The translations under genes and the position numbers were made by a program. A stretch of 64,000 nt of DNA, taken from assembly GCA_964480915.1 (NCBI GenBank), contig CAYZRS010000007.1, positions 76,719 to 140,718 of the forward strand, read 5' to 3'. Below are positions 35,164-43,080 of the stretch, one piece after another. Positions within the stretch are counted from its first letter, which is position 1; the number at the start of each line of letters is the position of its first letter. Source of the DNA: CAWGCE01 sp964480915. GTDB lineage: Bacteria; Planctomycetota; Planctomycetia; Pirellulales; Pirellulaceae. Under the pieces are notes generated by a model that made no database searches, was not told where the DNA came from, and saw only the letters and a list, made by a program, of their open reading frames with translations.

Positions 35164-35733
35164 ATGACGGTTCAGTACTACAAACGCTTCCGGATGGAGC
35201 TTGATCTGTCTCGCGCCTTGTTGAGTGCGTCTCTGCCGTTCGGGTATTCTTTTCTGCCCTACGATGTCGAGCTACTCGATTATCATGCGGACGTGAAATT
35301 TCGCAGCTTTCGCTGGGAGCTCGATTCGAACGTCTTCCCTTGCCTTGGCGATGCGATTGGCTGTCGACAGCTGATGGGCGACATATCACGGCGTGAGGGC
35401 TTTCTGCCCGAAGCGACTTGGTTGATCGGCGCAGCGCCGCTCGGCCAGCGGCCGCACCGTGACGAGGCCGAATTCTGCGGGACAATTCAGGGTGTCATGA
35501 CCGATGGTTTTACCGGCAGCATTCAAAATGTCGGTGTCACGCCCGATCATCGTGGTCGAGGCTTGGGGGCGGCACTCGTCCTGCAGGCGGCGGCCGGATT
35601 TCGGTCTGCCGGCCTGGATCGAGTCCAGCTCGAAGTGACGGCTCGCAACGTCGATGCGATTAGGCTCTATCGCCGACTGGGCTTCCGTACTGTAAAAACC
35701 GTGTACAAGGCAGTCGAGATTGCCTACACGTAA
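35164..35733 (+). CDS. GNAT family N-acetyltransferase
   Basis: A 189-residue protein. The N-terminal 100 residues (including FRSFRWELDSNVFPCLGD) are unlike standard GNATs. The C-terminal half has QNVGVTPDHRGRGLGAALVLQAAAGF with the RGxGLG loop, followed by LEVTARNVDAIRLYRRLGFR. The substrate may be a protein N-terminus or small amine. It stands alone before the M16 peptidase pair; co-transcription is possible as only 57 bases separate them. Confidence 0.83.
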   Translation: MTVQYYKRFRMELDLSRALLSASLPFGYSFLPYDVELLDYHADVKFRSFRWELDSNVFPCLGDAIGCRQLMGDISRREGFLPEATWLIGAAPLGQRPHRDEAEFCGTIQGVMTDGFTGSIQNVGVTPDHRGRGLGAALVLQAAAGFRSAGLDRVQLEVTARNVDAIRLYRRLGFRTVKTVYKAVEIAYT

Positions 35734-35790
35734 TCCAGTCGCTGGGGCGAATCTCGCCGCAGCATCATAAGCAACCAAAGGACGGTTTCT

Positions 35791-37035
35791 TTGAGCCAAC
35801 AGATTCACCACCTCACCTTGCCGAATGGCATGATTCTTGTCGCTGAGGTCATGGACTGGGTCGAGTCCGCTGCCTTCACGCTTGTCAATCCTTCCGGCTC
35901 TTCTCGGGACCCGGCTGAGCAATGGGGACTGGCCAATTTCACCTGCGAAATGGCCCAGCGCGGCGCGAACGGCTTAACGAGTCGTCAGATCGTCGAGCAG
36001 CTCGATCGCTTGGGCGCCGATCGCTCGGCCGCTGTCACCGCGGCTCACACCTCGTTCGCCGCGGCCACGCTCTCCGAAAAACTCAAAGGGGTGCTCGAAA
36101 TTTACGCGGGCATTCTGCAGCGGCCGAATTTGCCCGCCGATCAGCTGGACGATGCTCGCCAAGTCTGCCTGCAAGAATTGCAGGCGGTCGAAGACGATCT
36201 TTCGCAGCGGACGATGCAAGCGCTGCGGCAAAAGGCGTATGGCGATCCCTGGGGCCGTGCCTCGCAAGGAACCGTGGCCGCCATCGAGTCGATTCAGCTG
36301 GCTGACGTGCAGCAGTTCTTCGAAACGAATTACAGGCCACAAGGAACCGTGTTGGCGGTCGCCGGGAAGTTTGACTGGCAACAACTGCAGGACGATGTGG
36401 CCGAACTGTTTGGTGACTGGCAGGGCGCACCGGCCGAGGTCGTTTCGGGCGCACCGCCAAGCCGCGACTACCTGCACCTGCCCGAAGATTCCAGCCAGAC
36501 TCAGATTGGCGTCTCGTTCCCCTCCATCCCCTACCGCGACGACGACTACTTTCAGGTTCGTGGCGCGGTTGGCGTGTTGAGCGATGGCATGAGCTCGCGA
36601 CTGTTTACCGAAGTGAGAGAGAATCGCGGGCTTTGCTATACCGTCTATGCCATGCACCATTCGCTGCGTGATCGCGGATCGGTGCTGTGCTATTCCGGGA
36701 CCAGCAGTGAGCGTGCGCAGGAAACCCTGGACGTTTTGATCGCGGAAATCGTCAAGTTGGCCGACGGCATCCAGCCAGCGGAGCTCGATCGATTAAAGGC
36801 CCGCACGAAGAGCGCGCTGATCATGCAGCAGGAATCGAGCGGTGCCCGGGCCGGCGCGATTGCGGGCGATTGGTACCATTTGGGCCGCGTCCGCACGATG
36901 GATGAGATCGACACGGTCATCGGTGGGCTGACGTGTGAGAGTATCAACGCCTACCTGCGTGAGCACCCGCCGCGCGACTTTACCATCGTCACGCTCGGCT
37001 CGCAGCCTTTGGAGAATCCCGTTGAAGTTTCGTGA
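35791..37035 (+). CDS. M16 family peptidase, inactive subunit
   Basis: A 414-residue two-lobe M16 protein without the HxxEH zinc motif; the corresponding region reads WGLANFTCEMAQRG. It keeps the M16 C-terminal features (GVLSDGMSSRLFTEVRENRGLCYTVYA and RLKARTKSALIMQQES), including the R/Y pair for substrate binding. TTG 35791 is the start, with AAGGA 9-10 bases upstream. It overlaps the catalytic partner gene by 14 bases. The pair should form a heterodimer like the mitochondrial processing peptidase. It has no signal peptide, so it acts in the cytoplasm. Confidence 0.9.
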   Translation: MSQQIHHLTLPNGMILVAEVMDWVESAAFTLVNPSGSSRDPAEQWGLANFTCEMAQRGANGLTSRQIVEQLDRLGADRSAAVTAAHTSFAAATLSEKLKGVLEIYAGILQRPNLPADQLDDARQVCLQELQAVEDDLSQRTMQALRQKAYGDPWGRASQGTVAAIESIQLADVQQFFETNYRPQGTVLAVAGKFDWQQLQDDVAELFGDWQGAPAEVVSGAPPSRDYLHLPEDSSQTQIGVSFPSIPYRDDDYFQVRGAVGVLSDGMSSRLFTEVRENRGLCYTVYAMHHSLRDRGSVLCYSGTSSERAQETLDVLIAEIVKLADGIQPAELDRLKARTKSALIMQQESSGARAGAIAGDWYHLGRVRTMDEIDTVIGGLTCESINAYLREHPPRDFTIVTLGSQPLENPVEVS

Positions 37036-38257
37036 ATTCACTTTAGACAACGGCCTCTCGATCGTGGCCGAATGCAATGATAAGGCCTATTCGATGGCCA
37101 CTGGCTTTTTCGTCAACGCCGGCGCGCGCGACGAGAATGACCAAATCGCGGGTGTCAGCCACTTCCTTGAACACATGACGTTTAAGGGGACGCCGAACCG
37201 ATCAGCCGCCGACGTTAACCGCGAGCTCGACGAAATCGGTTCTCAATCGAATGCTTATACGAGCGAAGAGCAGACGGTCTACTACTGTGCCGTCGTGCCC
37301 GATTATCAGCGGCCGGCGGTCGCCTTGCTGGCCGACATCATGCGACCTTCGCTGCGCGATGACGATTTCGAAGTCGAGAAGAAAGTCATCATCGAGGAAA
37401 TTTGTAAGTACGACGATCAGCCCCCATACAACGCCCACGAAAAGTGCATGAATCTCTATTTTGGAGATCACCCGCTCGGGATGAGCGTCCTGGGGACCGC
37501 CGAAACGGTCAGCGCGCTGACACCTGACGCGATGCGTGAGTACTTCAAGCGTCGCTACAGCCCGTCGAATATGACGCTCGTCGCCAGCGGCAATGTCGAT
37601 TTCGAATCGTTGGTCGAAACCGCGCAGCAGTTGTGCGGGGAGTGGGAACCTTTTGATGCACAGCGTGCCGACGTGGCAGCAGCAGGTGTTCCTGGCATTC
37701 GCTGGATGCACCGCCCCAATGCGAATCAGCAATACGTGATTCAGGTCTCGGGCGGCCCGCATGCGACGGACGACGATCGGTATGCCCAGCGGCTGATGTC
37801 AGTCATCTTCGGTGATGACGGGGGCAGCCGCTTGTTCTGGGAGTTCGTCGATACGGGGCAGGCCGAGTACGCCTCGACCGCCTCCTACGAATTTCAAGAT
37901 GCGGGGCTCCTGATGTCGTTTCTTAGTTGCGCCCCGGAGGATGCACTTGCCAATGCGGCCCGGCTCGGCGAATTGCAAGCCGACATGGAAGCCGGCGGCG
38001 TGACGGCGGAGGAGCTCGATTTGGCGAAGAACAAGGTCGCTTCTCAGGTGGTCAGACGCGCCGAACGACCCATGAATCGTCTGTTTGCCATTGGCAACAA
38101 CTGGATTCAGCGCGGTTGCTATCGTACGGTTCGCGAATCGGTCGATTCCTATCTCGCCGTGACCCAAGAAGACATCGCCCGAGTGCTGGCCAAGTATCCA
38201 CTCACTCGCACCGCGACCGTGATGGCCGGTCCGCTGGAAAAACCAGCCTCGGTTTAG
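37022..38257 (+). CDS. M16 family zinc peptidase, catalytic subunit
   Basis: A 411-residue M16 protein with the inverted zinc motif H47-F-L-E50-H51 (VSHFLEHMTFKGT) and the downstream catalytic Glu pair in KKVIIEEICKYDDQP. The C-terminal lobe keeps MSVIFGDDGGSRLFWEF but lacks the full R-Y segment that the partner has, as expected for a split-function heterodimer. TTG 37022 starts within the last codons of the partner gene, with GGAG about eight bases upstream. The two genes are translationally coupled. Confidence 0.92.
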   Translation: MKFREFTLDNGLSIVAECNDKAYSMATGFFVNAGARDENDQIAGVSHFLEHMTFKGTPNRSAADVNRELDEIGSQSNAYTSEEQTVYYCAVVPDYQRPAVALLADIMRPSLRDDDFEVEKKVIIEEICKYDDQPPYNAHEKCMNLYFGDHPLGMSVLGTAETVSALTPDAMREYFKRRYSPSNMTLVASGNVDFESLVETAQQLCGEWEPFDAQRADVAAAGVPGIRWMHRPNANQQYVIQVSGGPHATDDDRYAQRLMSVIFGDDGGSRLFWEFVDTGQAEYASTASYEFQDAGLLMSFLSCAPEDALANAARLGELQADMEAGGVTAEELDLAKNKVASQVVRRAERPMNRLFAIGNNWIQRGCYRTVRESVDSYLAVTQEDIARVLAKYPLTRTATVMAGPLEKPASV

Positions 38258-38599
38258 CCACAGCGACGCCTGCAAAGCTCGGTCAAGTTCACCATTCCCC
38301 AGCTCGCTAGCAAGGGGCGAGGTTTGCGCTACCCCGCGAAGCGGCAACCCTTGCCAGGCCCGCAGAGCTTCACTCAGCCCGGTCATCGCCACAACGTCTG
38401 CGACGCGGGTGATCTGCACGGATCGCCAGACCGTCTCAACAAGTCCTGGAAGGCGCAATACTTGGGATAGCCGGTGCAACACGAGTCAGCTGAGCGCGAC
38501 TTTGGACCGATGTTGCTCATGGTGACAGTCGTTTTGGCTGCACGCCTCGGAAGGCTCATGACGAAGCTGACTCGAATACAGCAGGAATGGATTCGACCC
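38258..38599. other. Intergenic stretch with no recognised gene
   Basis: Between the catalytic M16 gene and the Cys-rich secreted protein I see no convincing gene, RNA or terminator. An upstream in-frame extension of the secreted gene (from 38474) is possible but would give a much weaker N-terminus. Confidence 0.4.
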
Positions 38600-39436
38600 A
38601 TGATCAAAAACAATGGCAAGGCACTGATCGCCTTGATGGCACTGACGTTCACTTCTCACATGCTGACTCCCGCTTGCGGCGACGGGTTTGCACCTCCCTC
38701 ACTGGACGAGGCGATGCGGTTCTTCGGGATTGGCGTCGGTTCCGGTTATCACAACAAACCGTGCTGCCCGCATCAGGGACAGGAGTACAACAAGATGCTG
38801 GAGGGTTGCAGCAACCCCGGCTGGGTCGCATGGAAGCGCTCGCAACTTTCCTGCCGCGTCCCGCATGTTGCCGCCCCCAGCTGTTGGCCCGGCGAAGATG
38901 GTACTCCACCATGTCGTCAGTGTGTGCACGCCACGCAATGGGCGGCTCCGACGCAACACTTCCAGAGCTATCACCAGCCCGGATTCGAGGGTGATTTCCA
39001 GCCAGAGAACAACGAGTCGCCAACGCCGGCGAAATCGCAGAGCTCGCCGAATTTGTACGGCCCCGACACGAGTTCCGATCTAGATAAGACGGATCTTCGG
39101 CAGCGATCGAACGTCGAATCGCTACCGAATTCGACTCGAGAGCCGGCCGAATCTCCGCAACGTCGTTCGATCGAAGATTTGCTGGAAGGCATTGGCGTCG
39201 AGCCGGGGAATGACCAGGCCACTTTCAACAAAGCGGAGACCGCGCCGGCCGTCGATGAGTCAAAAGCGACACCCGCGGCGGGCCAGGATTTGTGGAAGCG
39301 GTTGAGCCCAGAGACTCGCGAGTTATTTCGCCGCGAATTCCCGAATGACAACCTGCTCCCGCCAGGCAAATCGAAACCCCAGGGGCGGCTAGATTCGTCA
39401 CGACGCGGAAACCGATCGGGCTCGATGTGGTGGTAG
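38600..39436 (+). CDS. Secreted Cys-rich protein with acidic/Ser-rich tail
   Basis: A 278-residue exported protein. Signal peptide (MIKNNGKALIALMALTFTSHM) precedes a 110-residue Cys-rich domain: PAC, KPCCPHQ, LEGCSN, LSCRVP, SCWPGEDGTPPCRQC. From about residue 130 it becomes low-complexity Ser, Pro, Glu and Asn, and ends basic with RRGNRSGSMWW. The even cysteine spacing suggests disulfides in the periplasm or outside. I recognise no family. The gene ends before a strong terminator at 39547-39580. Confidence 0.72.
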   Translation: MIKNNGKALIALMALTFTSHMLTPACGDGFAPPSLDEAMRFFGIGVGSGYHNKPCCPHQGQEYNKMLEGCSNPGWVAWKRSQLSCRVPHVAAPSCWPGEDGTPPCRQCVHATQWAAPTQHFQSYHQPGFEGDFQPENNESPTPAKSQSSPNLYGPDTSSDLDKTDLRQRSNVESLPNSTREPAESPQRRSIEDLLEGIGVEPGNDQATFNKAETAPAVDESKATPAAGQDLWKRLSPETRELFRREFPNDNLLPPGKSKPQGRLDSSRRGNRSGSMWW

Positions 39437-39546
39437 CTGACGACGAGAGCCATCCCAAGGCGGCTCCCGTCACAGGAATAGGCAGTCACCTGCAGTACGA
39501 ACGGTAGACGTTTTCGCCACTCGTAGTAGAATCCATTCCGAAGGTT

Positions 39547-39580
39547 GCACGCCGCTGATCTCTTTTGATCGGCGGCGTGC
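39547..39580 (+). terminator. Intrinsic terminator before ndk
   Basis: The arms 39547-39560 and 39567-39580 pair over 14 positions with one G-T wobble, around the loop TCTTTT. TCTTTC follows. It lies about 110 bases after the Cys-rich gene and 76 bases before ndk. Confidence 0.8.
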
Positions 39581-39655
39581 TCTTTCATTACTGGCAGGTT
39601 GCCAGCTAACATTGATAAACACAAATCGAATTCCATTCCTAGGAGTCACTCTGCC

Positions 39656-40114
39656 ATGGAGCGAACGCTCGTACTTTTGAAACCTGACTGTGTTCAGCGA
39701 CGCCTGATGGGTCGCATCCTGACTCGCTTTGAAGACAAGGGCATGAACGTTGTGGCGATGAAAATGCTGCAAGTCACACCAGAGCTTTCCAAGCAGCACT
39801 ATGCAGAACATGTAGAGAAGCCCTTTTATCCAGGGCTGGAAGAATTCATCACGGGCGCTCCCGTCCTGGCAATGGTGATCCAAGGCCTAGAAGCGATCCA
39901 GGTCGTTCGGGACATGCTGGGTGCAACCAACGGCTTGAAGGCGGCACCCGGTACGATTCGTGGTGACTACAGCAGTAGCCGACAGATGAATTTGGTGCAC
40001 GCGTCGGATGGCCCCGAATCGTCGAAACGAGAAATCGAACTATATTTCAACGCCGCTGAAATCTGTGACTATGAACCGACGTTGCTGCCATGGTTCAAGG
40101 CAGGCGACGAGTAA
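39656..40114 (+). CDS. ndk: Nucleoside diphosphate kinase
   Basis: A 152-residue NDP kinase that balances NTP pools. ERTLVLLKPDCVQRRLMGRI begins the fold, GTIRGDYSSSRQMNLVHASD holds the phospho-accepting His of the NxxHxSD motif, and SKREIELYF follows. ATG 39656 is chosen since TAGGAG lies 10 bases upstream; a TTG-type extension to 39599 would include extra residues not typical of the family. It stands alone after a strong terminator. Confidence 0.97.
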   Translation: MERTLVLLKPDCVQRRLMGRILTRFEDKGMNVVAMKMLQVTPELSKQHYAEHVEKPFYPGLEEFITGAPVLAMVIQGLEAIQVVRDMLGATNGLKAAPGTIRGDYSSSRQMNLVHASDGPESSKREIELYFNAAEICDYEPTLLPWFKAGDE

Positions 40115-40170
40115 ATCGCGATAGAGGCATTCATCGCTTGCAAACGCGGTCTAAACCGAACAGGAGTCCG

Positions 40171-40365
40171 ATGCACATACGCTTTCGCACTTTGTCGGTT
40201 CTGACCGCGTTTTTTGTTTGGTCTTTTGTTTGCTTAGGGAGCGGTTCGTCCGTGAGTTGCGGGCAGCCGACGGATGCGGTTCGGAGCCGCTTGTCCTCTT
40301 GGGCTTTTGTTGTCCCCGAGGGCTTCTGTTGTCCCGTGAGTCGCTCCGCCAGGCAGCTGCCATGA
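40171..40365 (+). CDS. Small exported peptide candidate
   Basis: A 64-residue frame with a very good ribosome site (AGGAG five bases before ATG) and a strong N-terminal hydrophobic segment (LSVLTAFFVWSFVCLGSG). The C-terminal 35 residues look random, with Cys-Cys and Ser/Arg. It may be a real small exported protein or the 5-prime remains of a secreted-protein gene that lost its body. Confidence 0.4.
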   Translation: MHIRFRTLSVLTAFFVWSFVCLGSGSSVSCGQPTDAVRSRLSSWAFVVPEGFCCPVSRSARQLP

Positions 40366-40370
40366 AAACT

Positions 40371-40405
40371 CCGTTTAACGAGAAGCCGGCCGTTTAGCGA
40401 GAGGC
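40371..40405. repeat. Two 16-base near-identical direct repeats
   Basis: CCGTTTAACGAGAAGC (40371-40386) and CCGTTTAGCGAGAGGC (40390-40405) agree at 14 of 16 positions with a 19-base period. The GTTTAAC core also resembles the arms of the inverted repeat at 49408-49485. They lie about 80 bases upstream of the transporter gene and could be regulator sites. Confidence 0.35.
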
Positions 40406-40488
40406 GCGAAGTAGTCGACGAGTTCGGTCATGCTCATCAACACGTTGCTTCTTATGCATTTCCATTCCTTTTTCCCAAGTCACAGGCG

Positions 40489-41859
40489 ATGTTGAAACGG
40501 GGAGCAATGCTGCTGGGGCCGATGCTCGCTTTGCTGCTAGGTTGCGTCTTGCGGCAAAACGGGTTGTCGCCGTCCATTTGCTGGACCGCGGGCGTGACGA
40601 CGCTTTGTGCGATCTGGTGGATTTTCGAGCCAATTCCGATTCCGGCGACGTCGCTGATTCCACTGGCGGTCTTTCCGCTGGTTGGGGTTCTGACACCAGC
40701 CAAGGTTGGCGAAGCCTATGGCAGCCCCTTGATTCTGCTGATGCTCGGCGGGTTTATGTTGTCGACCGCCATGGAACGCAGCGGCGCCCATCGCCGTATC
40801 GCCATTTCGATGGTGTCACTATTCGGCGGTAGCAGCGCCAGGCGACTGGTGTTCGGATTCATGACGGCGTCGGCGATGCTCAGCATGTGGCTCTCCAACG
40901 CGGCGACGACGTTGATGCTATTGCCGATCGCTCTGGCGGTTCTGGATCAAGTCGACAACGAGCGACTCAAAATCAGCTTGCTACTAGGGATCGCTTACGC
41001 TGCCAGTGTGGGAGGCATCGGCACGCCGATTGGGACACCGCCCAACCTGGTGTTCATGGATGTCTACACCCGAAGCACCGGCATCGAACCGACCTTTTTG
41101 CAATGGATGAAGTGGGCCGTTCCCATCGTGATCGTCATGCTCCCGGTGGTCGGCCTGTGGCTGACGCGAGGCTTGCCGCGATCATTACAAGTGACGCTTC
41201 CTCCCGTCGGGGCATGGCGTCGTGAGGAGGTGCGGACACTGCTGGTGTTTGCCGTCACGGCTTTGCTGTGGATTACGCGCAGGCAGCCCTCTGGCGGCTG
41301 GAGTGCCGCCCTCGGCTTAGAAAGCGCCAATGATGCCAGCGTCGCACTGTGCGCAGTGATCGTGATGTTCCTCATCCCAAATGGGAAAGGGGGAAAACTG
41401 CTCGACTGGGAAACGGCATCTAGTATTCAGTGGGGAATTTTCCTGTTGTTTGGTGGCGGTATCGCGATCGCCAAGGCCTTCACAAGCTCTGGGCTCGCCG
41501 ACACGATTGGCGCATCGTTAACCAACATCGGGAACCTGCCATTACTCGTCATGATGGCGTCGACTTGCCTGGCGGTTACTTTCCTAACGGAAATCACCAG
41601 CAACACAGCCACAACGGCCCTCCTGATGCCCGTGCTGGCAGCCGCAGCAGCTTCGGCCGAACTCGATCCCAAGCTCATCATGGTGCCAGCAGCGATCAGC
41701 GCGAGCTTTGCCTTCATGCTGCCCGTCGCGACTCCGCCCAACGCAATCGTTTTCGGGTCGACGCACCTCACGGTCAAAACGATGGCAAGAGAAGGGCTCA
41801 TCCTGAACCTCCTGGGGGTCGCCATCGTGACGGCCATTTGCCGTTGGCTATTGGTTTGA
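40489..41859 (+). CDS. SLC13/DASS family anion transporter
   Basis: A 456-residue sodium-coupled carboxylate or sulfate transporter with about 11 helices. The two SNT-like re-entrant motifs are present: WLSNAATTLMLLPIALAVLD near residue 140 and LTEITSNTATTALLMPVL near 370. VGGIGTPIGTPPNLVF and VATPPNAIVFGSTHL also fit. No TrkA-C domain is present. The substrate is probably a di- or tricarboxylate. It lies just upstream of the hydroxyproline cluster and may import a related carboxylate (inference); separate transcription is likely because of the 261-base gap. Confidence 0.9.
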   Translation: MLKRGAMLLGPMLALLLGCVLRQNGLSPSICWTAGVTTLCAIWWIFEPIPIPATSLIPLAVFPLVGVLTPAKVGEAYGSPLILLMLGGFMLSTAMERSGAHRRIAISMVSLFGGSSARRLVFGFMTASAMLSMWLSNAATTLMLLPIALAVLDQVDNERLKISLLLGIAYAASVGGIGTPIGTPPNLVFMDVYTRSTGIEPTFLQWMKWAVPIVIVMLPVVGLWLTRGLPRSLQVTLPPVGAWRREEVRTLLVFAVTALLWITRRQPSGGWSAALGLESANDASVALCAVIVMFLIPNGKGGKLLDWETASSIQWGIFLLFGGGIAIAKAFTSSGLADTIGASLTNIGNLPLLVMMASTCLAVTFLTEITSNTATTALLMPVLAAAAASAELDPKLIMVPAAISASFAFMLPVATPPNAIVFGSTHLTVKTMAREGLILNLLGVAIVTAICRWLLV

Positions 41860-42120
41860 ACCCGCCCAGCTTTCGGGCGGAGGAAGTGATCTGAAACGGT
41901 TCGTTTCGGTACAACAACCTTGGCCCGCCGGCCGAATTGCGTGATTTACGTTTGCTTGACAACATCCGGGCCACAAATCGGCCGTCCATGGAACACACAA
42001 TCCGTTCTGACTTTCGGACAACTTGTTCGGCGGCTTAATGACTCTAGAATCGGGCTACGTCCAACCACCATGGGCACCGTTGACTGCCCACTAACTGACC
42101 GTTAACTCCATGGGAACGCC

Positions 42121-43080
42121 ATGATCGACAGTATTTTCCAAGGTTGCTTGCCAGCCCTGATGACTCCCGCCACGTCGGCAAGATTGCCAGATTTCGCCGC
42201 ACTTGTTCGCAAGGGCCAAGAATTAGTGAAAACGGGAATGTCGGGCGTGATCTACTGCGGCTCGATGGGCGACTGGCCGCTGCTGACCGACGCGCAGCGG
42301 CAAGAGGGCGTCCAGGCATTGTGCGAAGCGGGCGTGCCGACGGTCGTCGGCACGGGGGCGATCAACACTGCGGCGGCGGTCGGACACGCTGCGCATGCGG
42401 CCGCGCACAACGCTGGCGGATTGATGGTGATTCCTCGCGTCCTTTCGCGCGGCACTTCGGTGGCGGCCCAGCGGGATCATTTTGCGGCGATCTTGGCCGC
42501 GGCCCCCAATCTCCCGGCGGTCATTTACAACAGTCCGTACTACGGCTTTGAAACGAAGGCGGAGCTATTCTTTGATTTGAGAGAAGACTTCAACAACCTC
42601 ATCGGCTTCAAAGAGTTTGGCGGAGCCGCATCGCTCAGTTACGCCGCCGAGCACATTACTAGCGGCGATGACAGCCTGTCGCTCCTCGTAGGAGTCGACA
42701 CGCAAGTCTTTCACGGTTTCGTCCACTGTGGTGCGGCCGGCGCGATCACCGGCATCGGTAACGCGCTGCCAGAGGAGGTGCTCCATTTCGTGGCGCTGTG
42801 CCGATCGGCAGCCGCAGGCGACGTCGTCGCGCGGCGCTGGGCGCAAGAGCTTCACGAAGCGCTGGCGGTCCTTTCGAAATTCGACGAGGGGCCCGACCTG
42901 GTCCTCTACTACAAGCACCTGATGGTCTTGAATGGCGACCGTGAATACTCGCTGCAGTTCAATCCAACGGACCAGCTTTCGGACAGTCAGCGGCAGTTTG
43001 TGCAATCGCAATACACCTTGTTCCGCACCTGGTGGGCCGACTGGCCTGGGCGGGAATGGAACGGCAGTCCATCAGCTTAA
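42121..43080 (+). CDS. hypD: DapA-family pyrroline-4-hydroxy-2-carboxylate deaminase (hydroxyproline pathway)
   Basis: A 319-residue TIM barrel of the dihydrodipicolinate synthase family. Schiff-base Lys164 lies in LIGFKEFGG, and the tyrosine region is VIYNSPYYGFE. GSMGDWPLLT replaces the GTTGE loop of DapA, as expected for a deaminase or lyase of another substrate. Position with an epimerase, a D-amino-acid oxidase and a 2-oxoglutarate semialdehyde dehydrogenase supports conversion of pyrroline-4-hydroxy-2-carboxylate to 2-oxoglutarate semialdehyde. It converges with the dehydrogenase gene, overlapping by nine bases. Confidence 0.85.
   Translation: MIDSIFQGCLPALMTPATSARLPDFAALVRKGQELVKTGMSGVIYCGSMGDWPLLTDAQRQEGVQALCEAGVPTVVGTGAINTAAAVGHAAHAAAHNAGGLMVIPRVLSRGTSVAAQRDHFAAILAAAPNLPAVIYNSPYYGFETKAELFFDLREDFNNLIGFKEFGGAASLSYAAEHITSGDDSLSLLVGVDTQVFHGFVHCGAAGAITGIGNALPEEVLHFVALCRSAAAGDVVARRWAQELHEALAVLSKFDEGPDLVLYYKHLMVLNGDREYSLQFNPTDQLSDSQRQFVQSQYTLFRTWWADWPGREWNGSPSA

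Larger units (their letters stand above)
40115..40488. other. Intergenic stretch with a small reading frame and short direct repeats
   Basis: It holds the 64-codon frame at 40171-40365 and the direct repeats at 40371-40405. The remainder is unassigned leader of the SLC13 transporter gene. Confidence 0.4.

Noticed and set aside
36935..37021. Longer N-terminus of the catalytic M16 subunit
   Set aside because: It runs inside the partner gene; the TTG at 37022 has a GGAG site and matches the family start.
40171..40365. Toxin-antitoxin pair at the small exported peptide
   Set aside because: No partner gene of suitable size and no known toxin pattern; a plain small exported peptide or gene remnant fits better.
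41893..41907. Inverted repeat GAAACG/CGTTTC after the SLC13 gene as terminator
   Set aside because: Only six bases of stem with a 3-base loop and no T-run.
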